Source: Roseococcus sp. SYP-B2431 (GTDB lineage: Bacteria; Pseudomonadota; Alphaproteobacteria; Acetobacterales; Acetobacteraceae). From it: a stretch of 64,000 bases of DNA. This document shows, piece after piece, positions 33,761 to 41,963 of this stretch; positions within the stretch are counted from its first letter, which is position 1; every line of letters starts with the position of its first letter. The position numbers and the translations under genes were made by a program. Under the pieces are notes generated by a model. That model was not told the origin of the DNA, made no database searches, and was given only the letters and a program-made list of their open reading frames with translations. The stretch lies in assembly GCF_004336745.1 (NCBI RefSeq), contig NZ_SJXD01000011.1, positions 1,287,183 to 1,351,182 of the forward strand, given 5' to 3'.

Positions 33761-35454
33761 CCGAGTTTCAGGAAGGTCGGCCGCCCATGGCTGCAGGTGG
33801 CGGCGCGCGGCGTGCGCTCCATGGCGCGCAGCAGCGCGTCCATCTCGGCCGGGGCGAGCCGGCGCCCCGCCCGGATGCTGCCGTGGCAGGCCAGCCGCGC
33901 GATGGCCGCGTCGAGCCGCAGCGCCAGGGCGATGCCCTCGCCGCTCTCCTCCAGCTCCTCGGCCAGGTCGCGCAGCAGCGGGGCCGGGTCGGGGGCGCCG
34001 AGCACCGCCGGCATGGCCCGCACCAGCACCGCGCCGGGGCCGAAGCCTTCCAGCTCCAGGCCGAGCCGGGCCAGCTCCGGGGCCGCCTCGGCCAGGCGGT
34101 GCGCCTGCGGCAGCTCGACCACGGCCGGCAGCAGCAAGGGCTGCGCGCGGATGCCGCCCGCGTGCATCTCGGCCGAGAGCCGCTCATGCGTCAGGCGTTC
34201 ATGCGCCGCGTGCTGGTCCACGAGGACCAGCGACCCGTCGGGCGCCTCGGCGAGGATATAGGTCTCCAGCACCTGCGCGAGCGCGCGGCCCAGGGGATGC
34301 TCCGGCGGCACGGGGGTGGCGGGCGCCTCCAGCGGGCTGGGCGGGGAGAAGGCGAGCGGCAGGGGCGCCTCGGCGAAGCCTTGCCCCCGATGCGGCTGCG
34401 GCGGCGGGAAGGAAAGCCGGGCCGGCCCGGCATAGCCCATGCTCCGGCTCGACGAATTCCCGCCCCCTTGGCCGACTCCGAAGCCCAAAGCGCGCCGCAG
34501 CGCCGAGATCACCCCGCCGCGCACCCGCTCGGCCTCCCGGAAGCGCAGCTCCGTCTTCATGGGGTGCACGTTCACGTCCACCTCATGCGGCGGCAGCTCC
34601 AGGAAGAGCGCGGCCGCGGGGTGGCGGCCCGCCGCCATCACCTCGCGATAGGCGACGCGCAGGGCGGTGCGCAGCAGCGGGTCGCGCACCGGGCGGCGGT
34701 TCACCACGAGGTGCTGCTCCAGCGCATTGGCCCGGGTGAAGGCCGGACCGCCCGCGAGGCCCGCGATGGACAGCCCGTCCCACTCCCCCGCCACCGGCAG
34801 CGCGGCCGCGGCAAAGTCGGCGCCAAGCAGATCGCGGATTCGGGCGTCGCGGTGCGCGGGCGCGAGATTCAGCAGCGACCGCCCGTCCAGCGCCGCCTCG
34901 AAGCCCACCTCTGGCCAGGCCAGCGCCAGGCGGCGCAGCGCGTCGATGGCGGCATCGCCCTCGGCGCGGGGCGAGCGCAGGAACTTCCGCCGGGCGGGCG
35001 TGGCGAAGAAGAGGTCCAGCACCTCCACCCGCGTGCCGGGCGCGCCCGAGGCCGGCTGCACCGCGGATTTCCGCCCGCCCTCGACCGTCACGCGATGGGC
35101 CTCGCCGCCCGGGACGCGCGAGGTCAGCGAAAGTCGCGCCACCGCGCCGATGGAGGGCAGCGCCTCGCCCCGGAAGCCCAGGGTTCCGATGGCGAAGAGC
35201 ATCGCCTCCTCGGGCAGCTTGGAGGTGGCGTGGCGCTCGACCGCCAGTTCCAGCTCCACCCCAGGGATTCCGTGGCCGTCATCCTCGACGAGGACGCGGC
35301 CGATGCCGCCCTCCTCCAGCGCCACGCGGATGTGGCGTGCGCCGGCATCGAGCGCGTTCTCCACCAGTTCCTTCACCACGGCGGCCGGACGCTCGACCAC
35401 CTCGCCCGCGGCGATGCGGTTGGCGGTGGTGGCGGAGAGGAGTCGGATGGTCAC
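33724..35454 (-). CDS. mutL: DNA mismatch repair protein MutL (endonuclease type)
   Basis: This is a 576-residue GHKL ATPase with the N-terminal motifs IAAGEVVERPAAVVKELVENALDAGA, DDGHGI and GTLGFRGEAL. The C-terminal domain has DQHAAHERLTHE, which fits the DQHA(X)2E(X)4E nicking motif, and a late ATCSHGRPT that matches the metal-site CPHGRP. It should therefore nick DNA itself, as in bacteria lacking MutH. The gene converges with the 198-residue unknown and overlaps it by 37 bases. Confidence 0.95.
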   Translation of the reverse strand: MTIRLLSATTANRIAAGEVVERPAAVVKELVENALDAGARHIRVALEEGGIGRVLVEDDGHGIPGVELELAVERHATSKLPEEAMLFAIGTLGFRGEALPSIGAVARLSLTSRVPGGEAHRVTVEGGRKSAVQPASGAPGTRVEVLDLFFATPARRKFLRSPRAEGDAAIDALRRLALAWPEVGFEAALDGRSLLNLAPAHRDARIRDLLGADFAAAALPVAGEWDGLSIAGLAGGPAFTRANALEQHLVVNRRPVRDPLLRTALRVAYREVMAAGRHPAAALFLELPPHEVDVNVHPMKTELRFREAERVRGGVISALRRALGFGVGQGGGNSSSRSMGYAGPARLSFPPPQPHRGQGFAEAPLPLAFSPPSPLEAPATPVPPEHPLGRALAQVLETYILAEAPDGSLVLVDQHAAHERLTHERLSAEMHAGGIRAQPLLLPAVVELPQAHRLAEAAPELARLGLELEGFGPGAVLVRAMPAVLGAPDPAPLLRDLAEELEESGEGIALALRLDAAIARLACHGSIRAGRRLAPAEMDALLRAMERTPRAATCSHGRPTFLKLGQAEFARLFGRS

Positions 35455-35488
35455 CGGCAGAGGCTAGCAGAAAACGGCGCGGGCTTCC

Positions 35489-36034
35489 TCAACCCCTCGC
35501 CCGGGCCGGATTGCCCATGGCCGTCGCGCCCGCCGGCACGTCGCGCGTCACCACCGCGCCCGCGCCGATCACCGCGCCGTCGCCGATGGTCACCCCCGGC
35601 AGGATCAGCGCGCCGCCGCCGATCCAGACATCGGCACCGATGCGGATCGGGCGGCCGGACTCCAGCCCCAGCGCCCGCGTGGCCGCGTCGCGCGGATGGT
35701 CGGCGGTCAGGATCTGCACGCCCGGCCCGATCTGCGCGCGATCGCCGATCGCGACCTCGGCCACGTCCAGGATCACGCAGTTGAAGTTGAGGAAGGCCCC
35801 CGCGCCCAGGCGGATGTTCCAGCCGTAGTCGCAATGGAAGGGCGGCCGGATCGCCGCGCCATCTCCCACCTCCGACAGCCGCTCGCGCAGCAAGGCGAGG
35901 CGCGCGGCCGGGGCCTCGGTGCCGGCGGCATTGTAGCGGGCGAGCCAGGCGGCGGCCGCCGCGAGCTCGGCCTGCAGCTCGGGATCGGCCGCGTTGTAGA
36001 GCCGGCCCGCCAGCATCTTTTCCCGTTCGGTCAC
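35489..36034 (-). CDS. Sugar O-acetyltransferase (maltose acetyltransferase-like)
   Basis: This is a 181-residue left-handed beta-helix acetyltransferase. The Mac domain at the N-terminus (TEREKMLAGRLYNAADPELQAEL) and hexapeptide repeats (IRLGAGAFLNFNCVILDVAEVAIGDRAQIGPGVQILT, GGGALILPGVTIGDGAVIGAGAVVT) match Maa/LacA/NodL; the catalytic His is in ADHP. It transfers acetyl from acetyl-CoA to sugars. The GTG start overlaps the pgi stop (GTGA), so it is second in a two-gene unit with pgi. Confidence 0.9.
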   Translation of the reverse strand: MTEREKMLAGRLYNAADPELQAELAAAAAWLARYNAAGTEAPAARLALLRERLSEVGDGAAIRPPFHCDYGWNIRLGAGAFLNFNCVILDVAEVAIGDRAQIGPGVQILTADHPRDAATRALGLESGRPIRIGADVWIGGGALILPGVTIGDGAVIGAGAVVTRDVPAGATAMGNPARARG

Positions 36035-37671
36035 GGCTGGGCCTGCAGCCGCAGCACCTCGGCAAGCAGGCCGGCGGTCGAGGCATCGTGGCCCCCTTCC
36101 CCGGTCGGGCCGCGCGCCCCGGCCTCCAGCTCGCGCACCAGCGGATTGGCCAGCACCTTGCCGAGTTCCACGCCCCATTGGTCGAAGGGATTGATCCCCC
36201 AGAGCGCGCCCAGCGTGAACACCTTGTGCTCGTAGAGCGCGATCAGTGCACCCAGGGTGAAGGGATCGAGGCGCGGCAGCAGGATGGTCACCGAGGGCCG
36301 GTCGCCCGGGAAGACCTTGTGCGGCACCAGCCGCGCGATGGTGGCCTCGTCCGCGCCGGCCCGGCGCATGTCCTCCGCCACCTCCTCCGCGTTGCGGCCG
36401 GCCAGCAGCGCCTCGGCCTGGGCGAGGCCATTGGCCAGCAGGATGCGGTGGTTCTCGGCATGGGTATGGTCGGGCTTCGCGACCAGGATGAAGTCCACCG
36501 GCACCGGCTTGGCCCCCTGATGGACCAGCTGCATGAAGCTGTGCTGCGCGGAGGTGCCCGGCTCGCCGAAGACCACCGCGCCGGTGGAGCGCCGCACCGG
36601 CATGCCCGCGACCGTCACCCGCTTGCCGAGGCTCTCCATCTCCAGCTGCTGCAGATGCGCCGGCAGCCGCCGCAGCCGCTCGTCATAGGGCAGCACGGCC
36701 CGGCGCCGCAGGCCGAGGCCGTTGATGTGCCAGATCTCGGTCAGCGCCAGCAGGATGGGGAGGTTCTCCTCCATCGGCGCCTCGAGGAAGTGGCGGTCCA
36801 TGGCGGCCGCGCCGTCGAGCAGCGCCTGAAAGCGGTCCCAGCCCAGCGAGAGCGCCAGCGACAGCCCGATCGACGACCAGAGCGAGAACCGCCCGCCCAC
36901 CCAGTCCTGGAACGGGAAGACGCGGTCGGGCGCGATGCCGAAGGCGGCGGTGTCCTTCATATTGGTCGAGAGCGCCGCGAAATGCGCCGAGGCGCCCGCC
37001 GGGCCCACGCTCGCCTCCATCCACTGCTTGACCAGGCGCGCATTGGCCATGGTCTCCTGCGTGGTGAAGGTCTTGGAGGCGACCAGCACCAGGGTCCGCC
37101 GCGCGTCGAGCAGCGGCAGCACCGTCTCCCAGCCATGGCCGTCCACATTGCCCAGGTGGATCGGCCGCATCGGGTCGCCGGCGCGCCAGAGCGCCCGCCC
37201 CACCATCACCGGCCCCAGGTCGGAGCCGCCGATGCCGATGTTCAGCACCGTGTCGAAGCGCTGGTTGGTGGCGCCGCGGATCTCGCCGCGATGCACCGTC
37301 GCGGTGAACTCGCGCATCCTCGCGAGCGTGGCCTGGGCGTCGGCGCATTCGGCCGGCGCCCCGGGCAACTGGCTGCGCAACGCCATATGCAGGGCGGCGC
37401 GCCCCTCGGTCGGGTTGGCGATGCCGCCCGAGGCCATGACCTCGCGCTTGCCCTCGACATCGGCCGCGACGGCGAGGTCGAGCAGCGCGGCCTGAACCTC
37501 CGGCGAGACCGAGGTCTTGGAGCGGTCGAGCAAAAGGCCCGCGCCGCGCTGCGAGAAGGCCGCGAAGCGCCCCGGATCGGCGGCGAAGAGCGGGCGGATC
37601 TCCTCCGCCCCCGGCGCGGCCGCCAGGCGCTCCAGCCGCGCCCAGGCGGTCTCCAACGTCGAATCGCTCAT
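36031..37671 (-). CDS. pgi: Glucose-6-phosphate isomerase
   Basis: This is a 546-residue cytosolic isomerase of glucose 6-phosphate and fructose 6-phosphate. Signatures are NIGIGGSDLGPVMV, VASKTFTTQETMAN, FPFQDWVGGRFSLWSSIGLSLA, EPGTSAQHSFMQL and GINPFDQWGVELGK. I chose the ATG at 37671, which has GGAAG upstream; the ATG at 37683 has none. It is the first gene of a unit with the sugar acetyltransferase. Confidence 0.95.
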   Translation of the reverse strand: MSDSTLETAWARLERLAAAPGAEEIRPLFAADPGRFAAFSQRGAGLLLDRSKTSVSPEVQAALLDLAVAADVEGKREVMASGGIANPTEGRAALHMALRSQLPGAPAECADAQATLARMREFTATVHRGEIRGATNQRFDTVLNIGIGGSDLGPVMVGRALWRAGDPMRPIHLGNVDGHGWETVLPLLDARRTLVLVASKTFTTQETMANARLVKQWMEASVGPAGASAHFAALSTNMKDTAAFGIAPDRVFPFQDWVGGRFSLWSSIGLSLALSLGWDRFQALLDGAAAMDRHFLEAPMEENLPILLALTEIWHINGLGLRRRAVLPYDERLRRLPAHLQQLEMESLGKRVTVAGMPVRRSTGAVVFGEPGTSAQHSFMQLVHQGAKPVPVDFILVAKPDHTHAENHRILLANGLAQAEALLAGRNAEEVAEDMRRAGADEATIARLVPHKVFPGDRPSVTILLPRLDPFTLGALIALYEHKVFTLGALWGINPFDQWGVELGKVLANPLVRELEAGARGPTGEGGHDASTAGLLAEVLRLQAQP

Positions 37672-37745
37672 GCCCGCTTCCATCCGGATGATGGAAGGAG
37701 GTTAACAGGCCCAGGCCGCGGCACGAAATCCGGACCGCGAGGCGG

Positions 37746-39029
37746 TCACAGCCCGACCGGCTCGCCCGACACGGCCAGGCCCAACCCCTCGGGCTTCAGC
37801 ACCCGCGCCGCCACCCCGGCCACGCGGGCCCGGTCGATGGCCGCGAGGCGCGCCGGGCGGCCCGCCAGCCAGTCCGGCGCGCGCCCCGCCTGCCGCAGGT
37901 TCAGCAGCAGGTTGGCCGTGCGGCGGCTGTCGGTGAATTGCAGCGGCAGCGAGCCGCCGAGGAAGGCCAGCGCATCGGCCACCTCCGCCTCGGTCGGGCC
38001 GCCCACCGCCATCTCCGTCCAGGCGCTGCGGATCAGGCCCCAGACCTCGCCCACGCTGGCATTGGCGGTCTGCACGTTGCCGATGATGACGGCCCGGCCG
38101 AAGAGCAGGTCGAGCCCCGCGCCGATGCCGTAGGTCAGCCCCCGCTCCTCGCGGACGGACTTCATCAGCCGGCTCGTGAAGCCGCCGCCGGCCAGGATGC
38201 GCAGCGCGACCTGGAAGGCCTCCCAGTCCGGATCGGTGGGGAGCAGGCCGTCCTGGCCGAAGACCAGGGTGGATTGCGGCGCGGCCTTGGGCCGCAGCGC
38301 GACGCCGAACTCCGCGAGGTTGGGCAAGGGGGGCGTGTCCGGGATGGGATGGCCGGGCAGCGCGCCGAAGAGCTCGGCCAGCAGCGCCCGCAGCCCGGCC
38401 ACGTCGATCGCGCCCGAGGCCGCGACCAGCAGGTTCCCGCGGGTGAGCTGGGCGCCCAGGCAGGCGCGGATGTCGTCCTGGCCGATGGCGGCGATGCTCT
38501 CCGGGGTGGAGAGCCGGCCCGCGGTGAAGTTCGGGAAGCCCGCTTCCCAGAAGGCGCGGCGGGCGAGGCCGGCCGGCGTCTCCAGTGACTGGCGCGAGGC
38601 CACCAGCGCGCGGGCGCGCACGCGGGACAGGGCCTCGGCGTCGAGGCGGGGCTGCGTCATGGCGAGGCGCGCGAGGCGCACGGCCTCGGGCAACGCATCG
38701 GCCAGGGCGCGGAAGCTGCCCTCGAAGCTGTCGCGCCCGCCGGTGAAGGAGAGGCCGATGCCGGCATCCATCAGCGCATCGGCGAAGCCGACATTGGAGA
38801 GGTTGCCCGCGCCCTCGCTCAGCATGGCGGCCGAGATATTGGCGAGCCCCTCCTTGCCGCGCGGATCGGCCGCCGCACCCTGCGGCCAGGCCCAGGCGAC
38901 CGAGACGACGGGGACGGAATGGTCCTCGACCAGCCAGGCGGAGATGCCGCCCTGCTCGACGATCTGGATGGGCACGGAGAAGCCGCGGCGGGCCGGCAGC
39001 TCGACGCCGAACAGGGTGTTGTTGCTCAT
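37746..39029 (-). CDS. M16 family peptidase, non-catalytic-type subunit
   Basis: This is a 427-residue M16 (pitrilysin/processing-peptidase-like) protein. Where M16 enzymes have the zinc motif HxxEH it reads AMLSEGAGNL, so the metal ligands are missing. The C-terminal domain keeps R..L.Y region (REERGLTYGIGAGL), used for substrate binding. It pairs with the upstream catalytic homologue, as alpha/beta pairs do. No clear signal peptide is present at this start, although the partner has one. Confidence 0.88.
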   Translation of the reverse strand: MSNNTLFGVELPARRGFSVPIQIVEQGGISAWLVEDHSVPVVSVAWAWPQGAAADPRGKEGLANISAAMLSEGAGNLSNVGFADALMDAGIGLSFTGGRDSFEGSFRALADALPEAVRLARLAMTQPRLDAEALSRVRARALVASRQSLETPAGLARRAFWEAGFPNFTAGRLSTPESIAAIGQDDIRACLGAQLTRGNLLVAASGAIDVAGLRALLAELFGALPGHPIPDTPPLPNLAEFGVALRPKAAPQSTLVFGQDGLLPTDPDWEAFQVALRILAGGGFTSRLMKSVREERGLTYGIGAGLDLLFGRAVIIGNVQTANASVGEVWGLIRSAWTEMAVGGPTEAEVADALAFLGGSLPLQFTDSRRTANLLLNLRQAGRAPDWLAGRPARLAAIDRARVAGVAARVLKPEGLGLAVSGEPVGL

Positions 39030-39053
39030 GGCAAAATCCAGTCGGCGCTACGT

Positions 39054-39167
39054 GAATCCGGCCGCGACCGCGGCCGGCGCCGTACAACCGACTCTCCCGC
39101 CCGGCATGACGGCGGCGCGGCGAAGCCCAGGCGGCGGAGCCGCCGCCCGGCGCTCGAAGGCACAAAA
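39054..39167 (+). repeat. Dispersed structured repeat, copy D
   Basis: This is the second copy of the 31421-31535 element, same plus-strand orientation, located between the two M16 genes, which are read leftward. Stem 1 CCGGCCGC/GCGGCCGG (39058-39065 with 39070-39077) is the same as in copy C, with loop GACC. Stem 2 is GGCGGC/GCCGCC (39130-39135 with 39139-39144), where copy C has GGCGCGC/GCGCGCC. Confidence 0.75.
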
Positions 39168-39171
39168 ATCC

Positions 39172-40560
39172 TCATGCCGGCAGCAGCCAGCCGGCGGTGG
39201 CGATCCTCGGCTCGGCGAGCACCGCGCGCGCGGCCTTGTTCACCTGGTCGCGCGTCACCTCGGCCATGCGCTTCGGCCAGTGCTCCACGAACTCGATGGG
39301 CAGGCCGATCGCGAGCGCGCCGCCCAGCATGCGCGGCGCGGCCCCCAGCCCGTCCAGCGCCAGCAAGGAGCCCGCCGTCTCCTGCCGCACCGCGCGGCGC
39401 ACCTCCGCCTCGGAGGCGCCCTCCTGCAGGAGATCCGCCAGGACGGCCGAGATCGCCGTCTCGATCTGCGCCGTCTCGATGTCCGGGCGCGGCGTGGCAT
39501 AGACGCCGAAGCTGCCGACGCCCACCGTATCGCCGTCGTAGCCGGCCCCGGCGCTCACCGCGAGGCCGGTCTCGACCAGCGCCTTGTGCAGGCGGGAGCC
39601 GGTGCCACCGCCCAGCAGATGGGCGAAGACCTCCAGGGGGTCGGCGAGGTCGGTCTCGCCCCAGGTGGCCGAGGGGGCGGCATAGGTCTTGAGGAAGGTC
39701 GATTCGCGCACCGCCGGGTCGCGCCGTTCCAGCCGGGATTCGGGCGCGGCGGCGGGGACCGGCGCGCGGTTCCGCGGCGGGGCGTCACGGGCGGGAATGG
39801 GCGCGTAGAACTCCTCCGCCCAGCGGCGCAGATCGGCCTCGCGCACGTCCCCGGCCACGATCAGCACGGAGTTGGAGGGCGTGTAGTGCTGCCGGTGGAA
39901 GTCCAGGATGTCCTGCCGGGTGATGGCGCGGATCTCGTCCTCCCAGCCGATCAGCGGACGGCCGCGCCAATGCTGCGGGCCCCACATGGCGGCGTCGAAG
40001 GCCTCCCGGAAGCGGCCGCGGGGGACGGCGTCGGTGCGGGACCGGCGCTCCTCCAGCACCACGCCGCGCTCCGATTCCACCTCGTCGGCGGGGATCAGCG
40101 GCGCGCGCAGACGGTCGGCCTCCATCCGCATCATGAGCGGCAGGCGCGAGGCCTCGACGATCTGGTAATAGGCGGTCACGTCGCGGCTGGTGAAGGCGTT
40201 GTCCTGCCCGCCCTCGCGCGCGACCGTCCGGCTGAAGGCGCCCGAGGGGATGTCCGGGCTGCCCTTGAACATCATGTGCTCGAGGAAATGCGCCACGCCC
40301 GACTTGCCGGCCGGATCCTCGCCGGCGCCGGCCGCGACGAAGAGGTAGTGCGCGGCGACGGGGGCGCGGCGGTTCTCGGCGAGGACCACCCGCAGCCCGT
40401 TCCCCAGCGTCCAGGAGACGGCGCCGAAGAGCGGCTGGTCGATTCGGCGCGGCGGGGCGAGGGTCTGCCCGAAGGCCGGGGCCGGAGCGGGGATCGCGGG
40501 CGCGGCGAGGGTGGCGGCGGCGGCGCCTTTCAGGGCGCAACGGCGGGTGACAGGGTCCAT
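39172..40560 (-). CDS. M16 family zinc peptidase (catalytic subunit)
   Basis: This is a 462-residue exported peptidase. A twin-arginine-like signal (TRRCALKGAAAATLAAPAIPAPA) precedes the catalytic domain with HFLEH (zinc His pair and Glu) in GVAHFLEHMMFKGS, a distal Glu in VLEERRSR, and the C-terminal GGGTGSRLHKALVETGLAVS. It probably degrades peptides in the periplasm together with the adjacent non-catalytic partner. The ATG at 40560 lacks a good ribosome-binding site; an ATG pair near 40626 is an alternative start. Confidence 0.9.
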   Translation of the reverse strand: MDPVTRRCALKGAAAATLAAPAIPAPAPAFGQTLAPPRRIDQPLFGAVSWTLGNGLRVVLAENRRAPVAAHYLFVAAGAGEDPAGKSGVAHFLEHMMFKGSPDIPSGAFSRTVAREGGQDNAFTSRDVTAYYQIVEASRLPLMMRMEADRLRAPLIPADEVESERGVVLEERRSRTDAVPRGRFREAFDAAMWGPQHWRGRPLIGWEDEIRAITRQDILDFHRQHYTPSNSVLIVAGDVREADLRRWAEEFYAPIPARDAPPRNRAPVPAAAPESRLERRDPAVRESTFLKTYAAPSATWGETDLADPLEVFAHLLGGGTGSRLHKALVETGLAVSAGAGYDGDTVGVGSFGVYATPRPDIETAQIETAISAVLADLLQEGASEAEVRRAVRQETAGSLLALDGLGAAPRMLGGALAIGLPIEFVEHWPKRMAEVTRDQVNKAARAVLAEPRIATAGWLLPA

Positions 40561-40744
40561 GGCCGCAAGATGCGACGGGATGCGGCCCGGCGCCAGCGTT
40601 CCGCCGGTTTCTGATGAAGGCGTCATCATCGGGGTGGCCCGTCTGTCATCATCGGGCCCGCCCGGGGGCCGCCGGCCGAAGCGGGTGAGCTCCCTGGCCC
40701 AACGACGGCTCCGGGATGACGGGAGCGGCTTCTCCCCCGCCACG

Positions 40745-40888
40745 CGCTGGCCCGCGTGAGCGGAGTCAGGACGACGTCGGGCAGCCTGAGCGCCGGATCG
40801 TCGGTAGGCGGCGGCTCCTGGTCGAAGACATCGAGGACGGCGCCGGCGATCGGCGCCCTCTCGGCGATGACCGGGCGGAAGCCCTGGC
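40745..40888 (-). pseudogene. Remnant of a D-isomer-specific 2-hydroxyacid dehydrogenase (C-terminal fragment)
   Basis: The bamF-M16 gap (40561-40890) carries no intact gene, but its bamF-proximal half, read on the minus strand just after the bamF stop, translates as a piece ending IAGAVLDVFDQEPPPTDD and PALRLPDVVLTP. This is the diagnostic C-terminal block of hydroxyacid dehydrogenases (GRIAGAALDVF.QEPLP..HPL..LPNV.LTPH). The catalytic His after TP is Leu here, there is no start, and the sequence degenerates afterwards. The other half of the gap (40561-40740) holds nothing I recognise. Confidence 0.65.
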
Positions 40889-40890
40889 CG

Positions 40891-41463
40891 CTACCAGAGA
40901 CGCCAGCCCGTGAACCAGCCCTGCCGCTGCGGCTGGATCACCGGCGTCTGCCCTTCCGACACCGGCCGTCCGAGCGCCGCGTTCTCGCGCAGGCGCTGGG
41001 CCTCGCGCGAGGGGTCGACCGGCGTGCCCGGCGGCGGCGCGTCGCGCCAGAACAGCACGCGGTCCACCACGGTGCGATCGGTGCGCTCGAGGCGCAGGCT
41101 CTCCTCGTCCACCCGGTTGCGGATATTGTCCGGAACGGAGCGCCCGCCCTGGGCGAGCAGCGCCTGCTCGCCCGAGCTCGGCCCCCCGGATCGCGGCCCG
41201 GCGGTCACGGCCCCCGGCACCAGCGCCGATTCAGCCTGCTGCTGGGTCGTCATCTCCTGCGGGCGGGCCGCGCCCGGGCGCGGCGTCGGCAGGTTGCCCA
41301 GGCTCGGCGGCATGGAGAGCGGCGCGCGCGTCGTCACCTGGAACTCGTCCGGAGCGTCGCGGGTCAGGCCGAAGCTGCGCATGGTGTCGCCCCCACAGCC
41401 GACCAGGAGGATGCCGGCGGCAAGCAGGGGAAGAGCCGCGAACGGAGCTGGGGACTTCATCAT
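40891..41463 (-). CDS. bamF: DUF3035 lipoprotein, BamF-type beta-barrel assembly subunit
   Basis: This is a 190-residue lipoprotein. The signal MMKSPAPFAALPLLAAGILLVGC has a lipobox ending at Cys23, and DAPDEFQVTTRAPLSMPPSLGNLPTPRPGA is the DUF3035 signature. In alphaproteobacteria this family contains BamF, an accessory of the outer-membrane BAM complex. The start overlaps the lspA stop (ATGA), a fitting arrangement because LspA is the peptidase that matures lipoproteins. Confidence 0.85.
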   Translation of the reverse strand: MMKSPAPFAALPLLAAGILLVGCGGDTMRSFGLTRDAPDEFQVTTRAPLSMPPSLGNLPTPRPGAARPQEMTTQQQAESALVPGAVTAGPRSGGPSSGEQALLAQGGRSVPDNIRNRVDEESLRLERTDRTVVDRVLFWRDAPPPGTPVDPSREAQRLRENAALGRPVSEGQTPVIQPQRQGWFTGWRLW

Positions 41464-41963
41464 GGCGCCTCTTTGCGCTGGGTTTCGGGCCGGATCAAGG
41501 CGTCGGCCACGAGGGCCAGGACGCCGCAGACGATGGCCGCGTCGGCGAGGTTGAAGACGTACCAATGCCAGCCCCAGGCGTGGGCGTCCACGAAGTCCAC
41601 CACGGCGCCGAAGCGCACGCGGTCGATCACGTTGGCGACGGCCCCGCCGATGACGGCGCCGAGAGCATAGGTGACGAGCCGGGTCTCGGCCCGGGCCAGC
41701 CAGCGCAGGAGGAAGCCCGCCACGACCAGGGCCAGGGCCGCGAGGATCAGGTGGTTCCAGCTCCCCTCGCCCGAGAAGAGCCCGAAGGTCACGCCGCGGT
41801 TCCAGACCATGGTCAGGTCGAGCCCCAGCGGGCCCAGCATCACGACCGGGATGTTGCGGACTTCCGGCAGGCGCACGACCTCCAGGATCCACCACTTGCT
41901 CGCCTGGTCGGCGGCCAGCAGCAGCAGGGCGAAGAGGATTCCGGTCCTGAGCGCGGGCGTCAT
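41460..41963 (-). CDS. lspA: Lipoprotein signal peptidase
   Basis: This 167-residue inner-membrane aspartyl peptidase cleaves prolipoproteins before the lipidated Cys. It has four helices and the LspA blocks MVWNRGVTFGLFSG, NVIDRVRFGAVVDFVDAH (catalytic Asp) and FNLADAAIVCG (second catalytic Asp). It overlaps ileS upstream and bamF downstream by 4 bases each. The ileS-lspA order is widely conserved in bacteria. Confidence 0.95.
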   Translation of the reverse strand: MTPALRTGILFALLLLAADQASKWWILEVVRLPEVRNIPVVMLGPLGLDLTMVWNRGVTFGLFSGEGSWNHLILAALALVVAGFLLRWLARAETRLVTYALGAVIGGAVANVIDRVRFGAVVDFVDAHAWGWHWYVFNLADAAIVCGVLALVADALIRPETQRKEAP

